Assembly (NCBI RefSeq): GCF_001957125.1 | Contig: NZ_MPHJ01000007.1 | Coordinates: 213,596-277,595 of the forward strand | Length of the DNA: 64,000 bases | Direction: 5' to 3' | DNA from: Shewanella sp. UCD-KL12 | GTDB taxonomy: Bacteria > Pseudomonadota > Gammaproteobacteria > Enterobacterales > Shewanellaceae | Shown: piece by piece, positions 28,226 to 37,071 of the stretch | Position numbering within the stretch: the stretch's first letter is position 1 | Layout of the letters: each line of letters opens with the position of its first letter | Notes under the pieces: model-generated | What the model saw: the letters and a program-made list of their open reading frames with translations, nothing else | What the model was told of the DNA's origin: nothing | Databases searched by the model: none | Position numbers and translations under genes: made by a program

Positions 28226-29197
28226 TTAAAAGCGTCCATTGATCGATGCGCCAATCAAGAAGCCATCTGGGGTATTATCTTCATCTGAACCAAAAAGTTT
28301 TACGGCATTAAAATTAGCGGAAAAATGTTGAGATATCTGCCACCAATAGGCTGTTTTCAAACCATAAAAACTATCGCTATGTGACATTTTTGTATGCCAT
28401 TCAAGATCGCCCGTTGCGATATATTCAGCGTCTATATCTAACCATTGGTAGTTTGCGCCAATGGACCATGAACGATTTATATACCAGTCTAAGTTAATTA
28501 CCGCCGTATTGACTGTGTTATTTGAGAGGTTTGTGGTGTTAGAGACACCACTCGATATTGAAATATAGTCAAGTTTTTCCTGGCTTAGCCTGGCCGATAG
28601 ATCGATGCCTGAAAGTGTGTTCAATGCAAAGAAGTGGCGATATTCGACACCATAACTATCTACAGATTGTTCCATAGATAGTTGATAAAACTCACGATCT
28701 ATTTCTTCAGATTGTTCACTGTTACTGTAGAAGGCACTGAGGGAAGCGCTATTATTAATGTAGTACCCGGCATTGATGGTGTACGTATCGCTATCTTGGT
28801 CATAAGTTGCACTTTGTTGTTCTGGGCTTACGTGTTGGTAGGCTAGCCCTAAAAACCAGTTAGAGTCGAAAACATAGGTGCCATCAATACTGTAGCTATC
28901 TGTATCAAAATCACCTCCAATGCCACGGTATTCGGTATTCATTAAGCTATATTGTGCGCCCATGTTGGAGCTTTGAGCCATAAAAGTATTGAGCGCATAG
29001 GGGCTTTGTTCACTGTCGACTTTATCGAAATAGTAACGATAGTCTAGTTGCCAGAGCGAAGTGCCATCGTCTCCAGTATCTGTAACGTAAGTGAGGTTAG
29101 CCTCATGTTGGAAGCTATTTAAAATCTGTTGCTCTTCAGCTTTAATGTAAGGGGAAAGTGTGAGCAGAATAGCGATGCTTAAGCTTGACTTTTTCAT
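28226..29197 (-). CDS. Outer-membrane beta-barrel protein (putative porin)
   Basis: This 323-residue exported protein has a signal peptide MKKSSLSIAILLTLSPYIKA and a body of alternating aromatic and polar strands. It ends in the barrel-type terminus LIGASINGRF with a final phenylalanine. The ATG at 29197 is chosen because AAGGAAGT lies right upstream; the frame is open ten codons further. It resembles unnamed Shewanella putative porins with repeated YY-rich strands. Pore function and substrate are not visible. Confidence 0.72.
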   Translation of the reverse strand: MKKSSLSIAILLTLSPYIKAEEQQILNSFQHEANLTYVTDTGDDGTSLWQLDYRYYFDKVDSEQSPYALNTFMAQSSNMGAQYSLMNTEYRGIGGDFDTDSYSIDGTYVFDSNWFLGLAYQHVSPEQQSATYDQDSDTYTINAGYYINNSASLSAFYSNSEQSEEIDREFYQLSMEQSVDSYGVEYRHFFALNTLSGIDLSARLSQEKLDYISISSGVSNTTNLSNNTVNTAVINLDWYINRSWSIGANYQWLDIDAEYIATGDLEWHTKMSHSDSFYGLKTAYWWQISQHFSANFNAVKLFGSDEDNTPDGFLIGASINGRF

Positions 29198-29447
29198 GTT
29201 ACTTCCTTGTATATACTGGTTTTTCACGGCTTGTACTTCGAGAGAGTATTCTTCATCTAAATGAATAACATCTCGAAAATAGTTAATAAAAATAGTCCCT
29301 TAAAATTCACTTCAAAGTACTTCCGTACCTCTTAATGAATATACAAATGTAATAAAGCTGGGTGAGAGTGTAAATAATTTGCTTGATACAGTTTGTATCT
29401 GATGTCGGTTACAATACTTTACCCACAGTTTGAAAATTGAGAGCTTT

Positions 29448-30044
29448 GTGACGCGTCCTAGTTGCCCAAAATGTCATTACCCTTTGAAGGCTTGTCTTTG
29501 TAAAAGTATCGAGCAGATTGAGGTGATGACAGAGATTATTGTATTGCAAGATCCTAGTGAAGTGGGTCATGCAAAAAATAGCGTCCGTTTACTCTCTCTG
29601 GTTATTCCCCGTACTCAAGTTATTGTTGGTGAGGGGCCTGATGATTTTGCTCAGTTGCAACAATACTTAGAGGCAAGTAAAAAGCCTGTGTTCCTTGTTT
29701 ACCCCTCAGATGAAAGTCAAAATGCAGCTGAGGTAGACTTCGCAGAAGATGTGATTATTTTATTGTTGGATGGCACATGGCGAAAAGCCTATAAGCTTTT
29801 ACAGCTAAACCCTTGGTTACAGAAGTACCCTGCGCTGCATTTAGATTTAGAGTCTGCGTCTAACTACACCATCAGGAAGGCAAGTCGAAGTGATAGTTTA
29901 TCAACTCTCGAAGCTGCTGCCATGATGCTTAAGGCAATTGAGCCAAGTGTTGAAGTGACACCGTTAACAAAGGCATTAGGCGCCATGGTTGAACAGCGTT
30001 TAAACTCAATGCCTGCAGAGATTAGAAAGCGTTATAAAAAATGA
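29448..30044 (+). CDS. tapT: DTW-domain tRNA aminocarboxypropyltransferase, TapT-like
   Basis: DTW-domain enzymes such as E. coli TapT (YfiP) transfer the aminocarboxypropyl group of SAM to uridine 47 of tRNA (acp3U). The 198-residue protein has the N-terminal cysteine cluster CPKCHYPLKACLC and the DTW-type motif LLLDGTWRKAYKL near residue 105. The frame opens at TTG 29430, but the GTG at 29448 is preferred: GAGAG precedes it and it gives the usual start VTRPSCPKC. It stands alone between an outer-membrane protein and the c-di-GMP genes. Confidence 0.85.
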   Translation: MTRPSCPKCHYPLKACLCKSIEQIEVMTEIIVLQDPSEVGHAKNSVRLLSLVIPRTQVIVGEGPDDFAQLQQYLEASKKPVFLVYPSDESQNAAEVDFAEDVIILLLDGTWRKAYKLLQLNPWLQKYPALHLDLESASNYTIRKASRSDSLSTLEAAAMMLKAIEPSVEVTPLTKALGAMVEQRLNSMPAEIRKRYKK

Positions 30045-30341
30045 TATTTTCATAACGTTAATTATGTTTTTTGATGTAGGTAGAAACGGCTCAATCTAAA
30101 GGGAACTGTTTTTTGTGACATATATCAGTGAGCGCTGAATAAAACCGTAAATTGATCACGCTTATTTATGATTAGATGAGGTCTAATGTATTCGAATCAT
30201 CTGTACTACAGGTGGTGTGAAGGCTGCGTCGGTGTGCTGTCCATGCAGGGAGGCAGTGCGCGCGTCATTAACTGGCTGCGGATGTCGGCGCAGCTTTCAC
30301 TCTCTTATTTTTCAGTCCGTATGACTGATGTTTTGTTGCTA

Positions 30342-32456
30342 CTACTCATCGATAGCAATGAAGCTCTCTGAGGTAAAGCTATCTGCAGCTTTAGGGTGAC
30401 CAAAGAAGTATCCTTGACCAAAGCCTTTCCCCATCTTTTCTAAGATCTCTTTCTGCTGCTGTGTTTCGATCCCTTCTACGACAAAACTAATATCTAAAGC
30501 TTGAGCGAGTTGTATCATTGCCTGGCAAAGTAGCTTCCCCTGTGGCTCACTTAAGCGCTTAGCAAAGCCTGCATCAATTTTTAAGCTATCTATGGGCAAG
30601 CTTCCAAGCTTGCTTAATGAGGATAAGCCTGCCCCGAAGTCATCAATAGCAATACTCACGCCTAACGCTTTGAGATGGCTTAGGGTTTTTTTAACTCTCT
30701 TAGGCTGCCTTAATAGTGCTGACTCGGTGATCTCTAATACTAGCGCGTCGGCGGGCAGCTGACTGATCTCTAAAGCTTGATTAACATGGAGAGAAAAGTC
30801 TGGATGCTCTAGTTGCATAGGTGAAACATTAACGCATACTTTGAGATCTGGAGCGTGTTCGTGCCGCCATTGGGCGACCTGCTGACAAGCTTGCTTCAAT
30901 ACCCAAGGGCCAATTGAGATAAGTAGCCCCGTTTCTTCAAGCAAAGGAACAAAATCGGTCGCATTAACCACTTCGCCATCGCTCTTTTGCCAGCGTAATA
31001 GGGCTTCTGCACCAATAACGGTATTACACTCTAAATTGACGATGACTTGATAAGCGAGTTTGAACTGCTTGAGACTGTGAGCATGGCGTAGCTCACTAAG
31101 TAAAGTGAGTTTCTTTTCAGCTTCTTCGTGCATCGAAGTATTATAAAAAAGTACATGCTGTGGGCTTTTCTTCGCGCTATACATGGCTGTGTCGGCTAAG
31201 CTGAGCAATTTACTCGCTTGGTTACTGTGCTCTGGAAATAACGCGATACCGATACTGGTTCCTAAGTATAACTTTTGGTCATCAATCTCAAATGGGGCCT
31301 CAAACAGGGTCATAATTTGCTGAGAAAATGCCTCAACTTCGCTTTTATCCTGGCAGCCTTTTATTACTAAGGTGAACTCATCTCCACCGAGCCGAGCAAT
31401 TTCTGCTTTTTCGATACAGCTGGCTTCTAATCGCGCTGAAACAAGTTGCAGTACCTTATCCCCAGTCGCATGACCGAAGCAGTCATTAATGTTTTTGAAG
31501 CCATTAAGATCAAGAAACATTAACGCGCCCATTTGGGCTGGGTTATCTTTAACTTCTTGCAGTGCTTGGTTAAGAAGCAGCTTAAGGTGGTATCGATTCG
31601 GCAAGCCTGTCAGAGTATCGTACATGGCTTGTTCAGTGAGTTTGGCTTCTAGCTTCTTCTTACTACTGATGTCACTAAAAATAGTGACGTAGTAAGTGTG
31701 GTTATCAGCAATCAGTTTGCGGCAACTTTTCCATGCTGGGAACTCTGAACCATCAGATCTTTGCTTCCAAACCTCACCTTGCCAGCTACCTCGCTCCTCG
31801 AGTGCGCTATTGTACTCTTGTTCTTCTAGTGCTGTATGTTTGCGTAGGTCAATAAGATCGATACTTTTATGCAGTAGTTGATCGGCACTATAGCCACAGA
31901 TCCGCGACATTGCTTTATTGACTGCGATGATATTATGTTTGGCATCGGTAATATAAACCGCTTCAGCACTGTCCTCTAATGTCATCGACATCAATTGGCT
32001 AGGTAAGCTGCTAAATCCATTATCTGTGCTAGCTCTGGCTCTTGTTCGTCTATTTGCTGCCACAAATTGAGCGACAACTACGGGGTGCCCATCAAGATTA
32101 AAAGGGAACAGAGAGACTTTAGTGGGTAGCTCTTTACCCTGCTGGCTTAAATGAAGCCAATCAAACTCTATGACATCACCCATTAAGGCTTTTTGAATTA
32201 GCTCTTGTGAGTATTCAACACTATTGTGCCCAGAAGATTGGATTCGAGGGGATATATCATAGGGGGTGGCGTTTAGTAGGTGTTCCGGTTGTGCTTGAAA
32301 ATAGCTTAGGGCAGTTGGGCTAGCTTCAATAAAGTGGTAATTCTTAATGATAGCAATAGGGGAAACGTCAGTTTCTTCTAGCCAAGACTCAAGCTTTTCA
32401 GACAAGCTAGGCCTATCTGAAGTCAGCTTAGATAATAGATAAGACCAATGGCCCAT
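30342..32456 (-). CDS. PAS-GGDEF-EAL c-di-GMP signalling protein
   Basis: This is a soluble signalling protein of about 704 residues. An N-terminal PAS-like segment is followed by a clear PAS domain (AVYITDAKHNIIAVNKAMSRICGYSADQLL), a GGDEF domain with intact RLGGDEF, and an EAL domain with GAEALLRW, IDDFGAGLSSL, LKIDAGF and VVEGIET all present. Both catalytic sites look intact. No RxxD inhibitory site is evident just before GGDEF. The start at 32456 is preferred because AGGGAG lies seven bases upstream; the frame is open 12 codons further without a site. It could act as cyclase, phosphodiesterase or both. Confidence 0.9.
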   Translation of the reverse strand: MGHWSYLLSKLTSDRPSLSEKLESWLEETDVSPIAIIKNYHFIEASPTALSYFQAQPEHLLNATPYDISPRIQSSGHNSVEYSQELIQKALMGDVIEFDWLHLSQQGKELPTKVSLFPFNLDGHPVVVAQFVAANRRTRARASTDNGFSSLPSQLMSMTLEDSAEAVYITDAKHNIIAVNKAMSRICGYSADQLLHKSIDLIDLRKHTALEEQEYNSALEERGSWQGEVWKQRSDGSEFPAWKSCRKLIADNHTYYVTIFSDISSKKKLEAKLTEQAMYDTLTGLPNRYHLKLLLNQALQEVKDNPAQMGALMFLDLNGFKNINDCFGHATGDKVLQLVSARLEASCIEKAEIARLGGDEFTLVIKGCQDKSEVEAFSQQIMTLFEAPFEIDDQKLYLGTSIGIALFPEHSNQASKLLSLADTAMYSAKKSPQHVLFYNTSMHEEAEKKLTLLSELRHAHSLKQFKLAYQVIVNLECNTVIGAEALLRWQKSDGEVVNATDFVPLLEETGLLISIGPWVLKQACQQVAQWRHEHAPDLKVCVNVSPMQLEHPDFSLHVNQALEISQLPADALVLEITESALLRQPKRVKKTLSHLKALGVSIAIDDFGAGLSSLSKLGSLPIDSLKIDAGFAKRLSEPQGKLLCQAMIQLAQALDISFVVEGIETQQQKEILEKMGKGFGQGYFFGHPKAADSFTSESFIAIDE

Positions 32457-32754
32457 TCCTATACTCCCTTGTCCCATATCACTGAAATCCATTAAGGTGT
32501 GAAATTAGTTAAAAATGCATTATATCTATTAGTACAAGATTACAGCAGAGTTAAAAGTAACCTTATTTCAACCTTTACTCAAACCCGAAGTTTGTTTTTG
32601 TAATATATAACCGATATTTAGCTAATTTTTATCTGCACATTATCACTCATGTAGGGTTAAAATATCGCCTTTGTTCTGAGCTGTCCTCTGGGGAGGGGTT
32701 TGTGAGTATTGCCACTAAAGAAGTTATTGATTTAGTTGATGGACATTACTGACT

Positions 32755-34350
32755 ATGCAATTTAGAAAGGTATCTTCCTGGGGACTGTTTTCTCTTTTAG
32801 TGGTATTTATCGCTGTTATCACCTCATATTCTTATGCGTATTGGCAAGTATCAAAAGAAGTTAAATCTGATTCAAAACAGCTGCTTAGTTATATTGAACA
32901 TAAGCTGCATGTGGCAGGCCTTAGTTTACAAAAGCTCAATGAAGTCGAGTTCGATGGTTGTGACTATGAAGGACAGGAAACGCTAGAGGAGTTTTTGTTC
33001 GATCATTTAGGTGCTGGGTTATTCCTGATAAGGCATAGAGATTCAGATCCTTGGACCTACTGCTCCGTAGTTGGGAATATCAAAGTATCTCAATTAGATA
33101 GGACCTTTGAAAATATTATCTATCTGGATAAGAAAAAGAACCGTGCCATTAGCTTTATGGGATATGACTGGCAAGGACTCGCTAAGCGAGATCTGTTTTT
33201 AACCTTAGAAACCAGAGAGCGAATTAATGTTGTGCGTATCGCACTAGAGGATAGCTACTCTTTCTTTGAGGACGACTGTACGGACTGCCGAAATGTGGAA
33301 GTTCGGCTATCTAATGACGACCTTATCTTTAAGGTGGGAGGCTTAAAAGACCGTATACTGAGTTCTGAAAGAGTCATAAGTGATAAGTTCCCATTTTATA
33401 TCGATGCCGTGGTCGGTAGACAAAGAGTGAGAAGCCTGGCGCTGTCATCATTGATGTTTACGACACCAATCTCAATCATGTTGAGTTTATTGTGTTTCTA
33501 TATCATCAGTTTGATTAGGAAGCAGCATAACTCTTTAGATTACCAACTTCTGCAAGCGGTTCAACACGGTGAGATGGTTGCTTTCTATCAGCCTGTTATC
33601 GATGCTAAAACCGGGTTTATTTCAGGGGCTGAAGCGCTTGTGCGTTGGGTTAAGCCTGATGGAAGTATAGAGTCCCCAGCGTTATTTATTCAGACATTAG
33701 AGGAGAGTGACTTGATCAACGAAGTTACACTCCAGCTACTGAAAAATATCCCCATAGATCTTGCTGAGGTTTTACATTCATCAACAAGCTTTCGTTGTAG
33801 CATAAACTTGGTTCCGCAACATCTAGAAGAGTCAACTTTTGCTGAGCAGTTAACTGAGCTGACCAATCAGGGCTTCCCCTCTCATCAGCTGGCTATAGAG
33901 ATCACTGAGCGTCTGCCGTTGAAAAACCTTGCAGAGGCGAGAAGCAATATTGAAAAGATGAAGGCGCTCGGAGTTTGCGTTGAACTTGATGACGCCGGAA
34001 CTGGATATGGGGGGGCCTCATATTTGCAAGAGTTAAGCATAGATGTGATGAAGATTGATAAGATCTTTATTGATACCTTAACGCTGTCACCTAATCGAAC
34101 TCAAGTACTGGATGCTTATATCCAGATGGCAAAATCTTTAGGGCTGCAGATCATTGCTGAAGGTGTAGAGGATGAGGCGCAATCCATGTCATTACAGGGG
34201 AAAGGCGTACAGTTGCAGCAAGGATATCTATTCTCAAAACCCCTGCCAGCGGCTGAGTTTATCGAGTTTTGGTTGCAAAGAAATGAGGTATGCCAAACTG
34301 GAGAAAGTATAAGGCCTCAAAGTGATGAACAGATAATAAAGGAGTGTTAG
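32755..34350 (+). CDS. CSS-motif EAL c-di-GMP phosphodiesterase
   Basis: This 531-residue membrane protein has an N-terminal transmembrane segment, a periplasmic part with paired cysteines (DGCDYEG, WTYCSVVG and DDCTDCRN), a second membrane segment near residue 235, and a cytoplasmic EAL domain. This is the layout of CSS-motif phosphodiesterases such as E. coli PdeC, where periplasmic disulfides restrain activity. EAL motifs are intact: GAEALVRW, the metal-binding pair in LDDAGTGYGGAS (Ala replaces the usual Phe) and IAEGVEDEA. The next gene starts immediately at its stop codon. Confidence 0.88.
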   Translation: MQFRKVSSWGLFSLLVVFIAVITSYSYAYWQVSKEVKSDSKQLLSYIEHKLHVAGLSLQKLNEVEFDGCDYEGQETLEEFLFDHLGAGLFLIRHRDSDPWTYCSVVGNIKVSQLDRTFENIIYLDKKKNRAISFMGYDWQGLAKRDLFLTLETRERINVVRIALEDSYSFFEDDCTDCRNVEVRLSNDDLIFKVGGLKDRILSSERVISDKFPFYIDAVVGRQRVRSLALSSLMFTTPISIMLSLLCFYIISLIRKQHNSLDYQLLQAVQHGEMVAFYQPVIDAKTGFISGAEALVRWVKPDGSIESPALFIQTLEESDLINEVTLQLLKNIPIDLAEVLHSSTSFRCSINLVPQHLEESTFAEQLTELTNQGFPSHQLAIEITERLPLKNLAEARSNIEKMKALGVCVELDDAGTGYGGASYLQELSIDVMKIDKIFIDTLTLSPNRTQVLDAYIQMAKSLGLQIIAEGVEDEAQSMSLQGKGVQLQQGYLFSKPLPAAEFIEFWLQRNEVCQTGESIRPQSDEQIIKEC

Positions 34351-34713
34351 ATGAAAATGATAATAGGGAAGTTAGCGGGTAGCCATGGGCTAACCTTAGC
34401 AAGTTTAGTGTGTTTATTTTTGGCGGCAAACCTACAAGCTTCTGAGTATAAGAGTTTGACCCAGAAGGCTGATGAAGCGCGAGAAGAGTCTAAACAGGTT
34501 GAACAAGCGCAGCTTAAAAAGGCAAAAGAAGCGGCCAATGAGACTGAAGGCAGAGAGAAGAAGATCTATAAAAAGATGTTAGATAATGACTGGGAGTCAG
34601 AGCAAAAAGCTAAAGCTCAGCAGCAATTTAATGAGCGGGAGTCGAGAGAAGATAAATACCTCAGAGAGGCGAAAGAAGCTGCAGCAAAAGAGCGAAAAAT
34701 CCCTAAACCATAA
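34351..34713 (+). CDS. Small exported, highly charged helical protein
   Basis: The start codon directly follows the stop of the EAL gene, so the two are coupled. The 120-residue protein has a signal peptide (cleavage near LQASEYK). A Lys/Glu/Ala-rich region follows that is probably a long helix or coiled coil (EESKQVEQAQLKKAKEAANE ... EAKEAAAKERKIPKP). No family recognised. Being in the periplasm beside a phosphodiesterase with a periplasmic redox sensor, it might modulate that sensor; this is inference only. Confidence 0.65.
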   Translation: MKMIIGKLAGSHGLTLASLVCLFLAANLQASEYKSLTQKADEAREESKQVEQAQLKKAKEAANETEGREKKIYKKMLDNDWESEQKAKAQQQFNERESREDKYLREAKEAAAKERKIPKP

Positions 34714-34757
34714 GTGGGGAATTAGCCCTTTTTGATTAAGTCATCTGCTCAAATAAG

Positions 34758-35462
34758 CTATTGCAGCAAGTGATTAAGAATGACCTTTTGAACGAATAGC
34801 TCAGCCTCGCTTTGTGGACTATCGAGTTCGAAACCGTATTGGTTGTGTGTTTTATCACTTTCGACTTCAAGCACATTTCGTATTGTGACGGGTATTGATA
34901 TGGTTTCCATTTCGGGCATGATTTTCACTTGTAAAAGGTTATTACCATCCTTGATTAACCTGTCTGTTTTCTTGCAGATAAAAGCACCGCCTTTAATTGA
35001 AATATCTGTTAGATGCCCATGAGCTAAGGGTTTTGCTTCTGCACTTTCTCCTCCCTCTTTTAATGGCGCGGCTCTCATTGATGATTCAACCTTGATTGGG
35101 ATTCTTGAGTGTTGTCTTAAAGCGACTTTTTGTAGCGCTTTGGGATAGTCGATAACTAGCCAACGTCCGGCGCTATTGAGCAATTTAGTGATATTACTTC
35201 TAAATGCGAGCACAGTCGCTTCAGGCTCATCACTCTTAATGATCCGAATCACCACACTTTGCCCTTGAGTAATAAATTCAGTTGCATGTTGCCAGTTTTT
35301 GTCTGTTCCTAGGGCCAAAATGACAGATAATTGAGGGTCGACACCTATGACTCGGGTGCGTAGGCGAATGGCTTGTGTGGGGGTTGGGATCTGAATATTG
35401 ACCTCAGTATTGCAGGCTATGCCATCTAAGTCAGAAAATTCGTAAGTCTGTGAGTCCGTCAC
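34758..35462 (-). CDS. PilZ-domain c-di-GMP receptor with YcgR-like N-terminus
   Basis: This 234-residue protein has an N-terminal flagellar-brake-like domain (about residues 15-110). A PilZ domain with the two c-di-GMP contacts follows: RQHSR near residue 117 for RxxxR, and DISIKGGAF near 153 for DxSxxG. It is therefore expected to bind c-di-GMP and may act on motility. Translation starts at GTG with a GGAG-type site. It is convergent with the CSS-EAL gene pair, adding a receptor to the adjacent turnover enzymes. Confidence 0.88.
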   Translation of the reverse strand: MTDSQTYEFSDLDGIACNTEVNIQIPTPTQAIRLRTRVIGVDPQLSVILALGTDKNWQHATEFITQGQSVVIRIIKSDEPEATVLAFRSNITKLLNSAGRWLVIDYPKALQKVALRQHSRIPIKVESSMRAAPLKEGGESAEAKPLAHGHLTDISIKGGAFICKKTDRLIKDGNNLLQVKIMPEMETISIPVTIRNVLEVESDKTHNQYGFELDSPQSEAELFVQKVILNHLLQ

Positions 35463-35739
35463 TTAGCTCCGCTCCTTTTTTTACTAAACCATAGCACCAA
35501 TATAAAGATTTAGCCTTTTATGGAATTGAAAGTTATCTCTATTTTTATTGCATTCCGTTACAACTCTAAATGGTAAATTGGCAGCTTTGACTTGATATTA
35601 ATCTTGTTTTGTTTTTCTATAGTGACGCTTGATCTCATCTATCTAGGCTAGAGCATAGGTTTTAGTTGGTAGATGTTCACCACACATTAAATACCCATAG
35701 GTATAAACACACAGTCTGCTCATTTATAGGGAGCGCAAA

Positions 35740-37071
35740 ATGATCCGAATAGTATCGGGATTGATACTGACACTGGGGTTACTGATAACCTCGATCTCAG
35801 TTCAAGCGACTCAAGCTGAAGATATCCAGAGTTTTACTCTAGATAACGGCATGAAAATTATGGTTGTTGAGGATGCTTCAATCCCTAACGCCAATATGTA
35901 TCTTTTTTGGAAGGTAGGCTCTCGTAATGAGGTGCCTGGGATCACTGGGATCTCTCACTTTTTTGAACACATGATGTTTAATGGGGCGAAAAAGTATGGT
36001 CCTAAGATGTTCGACCGTACTATGGAAGCCGCTGGTGGTGCCAATAATGCTTACACCACTGAGAACTTAACCGTTTATACAGATTGGTTCCCAGCAAATG
36101 CATTGGAAACCATTTTTGATCTTGAATCTGATCGTATTGCGCACTTAGATATTGACGCAAATATGGTTGAAAGTGAACGTGGGGTTGTTGCCTCAGAGCG
36201 AACTACTGGTCTTGAAAACTCAAACTGGCGTACGCTACAAGAGGAGATAAAGGGAGCGGCTTTTAGAGCTCACCCCTATAGCTGGTCAGTCATTGGCCAT
36301 GAGTCTGATATTGCCGCTTGGACTTTAGATGATCTGGTGCAATACCATAAAACTTATTATGCCCCTAACAATGCTGTTGTTGTTATTGCGGGTGATGTGA
36401 AACTCGCTGAAGTAAAAGCATTAGCAAATAAGTATTTTGCGCCTATACCAGCACAAGCACCGCCACGAGAAGTGAAAACGGTAGAGCCGCTACAAAAGGG
36501 CGAGCGCAGAGTCTTTGTTCAAAAAGCATCGGTAAGCACACCTAATGTGATGCTTGCGTATCATGTACCGGCATCATCACATGATGATTATTACGCACTT
36601 GATCTGTTGTCATCAGTGCTTAGTGCAGGTAATAGTTCTCGTCTGTACCAATCTCTTGTAGAGAAACAGCTCGCTATTGAAGTTGAAACTTATCTGCCTA
36701 TGACCATAGACCCGAATCTTTTCTATGTCATGGGAGTGGCGAACCCTGGGATCACCGCTGTTGAGCTAGAAAAGAGCTTAATTGCTGAGATTAATCGCGT
36801 GGCACGTGAAGGTGTGACAGAGCAGGAGCTTGAGAAAGTTAAAAATATCAAGTTGATGAATTTTTATCGTTCTATGGAAACCATCAACGGTAAGGCAAAT
36901 ACGGTAGGCACTTATGAGCTCTACTTTGGTAGCTTCGAGAAGCTATTCAATGCACCAGATGCTTATAACAAGGTAACACCAGATGACCTACAGCGTGTCG
37001 CTCAAACCTATCTACGTCGTGCAAACCGCACCGTTGCAGTACTAGCCGCTACAGAGGAGAGTGATGAATGA
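35740..37071 (+). CDS. M16-family zinc protease, catalytic member
   Basis: This exported insulinase-type (M16) metallopeptidase of 443 residues has a signal peptide (cleavage near VQATQAED) and the inverted zinc motif HFFEH near residue 74, followed by the downstream glutamate region ESERGVVASER. A good GGGAGC ribosome-binding site is present. Its stop overlaps the start of the next M16 gene (ATGA), so a heterodimer like mitochondrial processing peptidase is likely. Its substrate in the envelope is unknown. Confidence 0.92.
   Translation: MIRIVSGLILTLGLLITSISVQATQAEDIQSFTLDNGMKIMVVEDASIPNANMYLFWKVGSRNEVPGITGISHFFEHMMFNGAKKYGPKMFDRTMEAAGGANNAYTTENLTVYTDWFPANALETIFDLESDRIAHLDIDANMVESERGVVASERTTGLENSNWRTLQEEIKGAAFRAHPYSWSVIGHESDIAAWTLDDLVQYHKTYYAPNNAVVVIAGDVKLAEVKALANKYFAPIPAQAPPREVKTVEPLQKGERRVFVQKASVSTPNVMLAYHVPASSHDDYYALDLLSSVLSAGNSSRLYQSLVEKQLAIEVETYLPMTIDPNLFYVMGVANPGITAVELEKSLIAEINRVAREGVTEQELEKVKNIKLMNFYRSMETINGKANTVGTYELYFGSFEKLFNAPDAYNKVTPDDLQRVAQTYLRRANRTVAVLAATEESDE

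Noticed and set aside
30186..30371. 61-codon open frame overlapping the end of the PAS-GGDEF-EAL gene
   Set aside because: It has no ribosome-binding site, an odd composition caused by the GC-rich patch, and overlap with a well-supported gene on the other strand.
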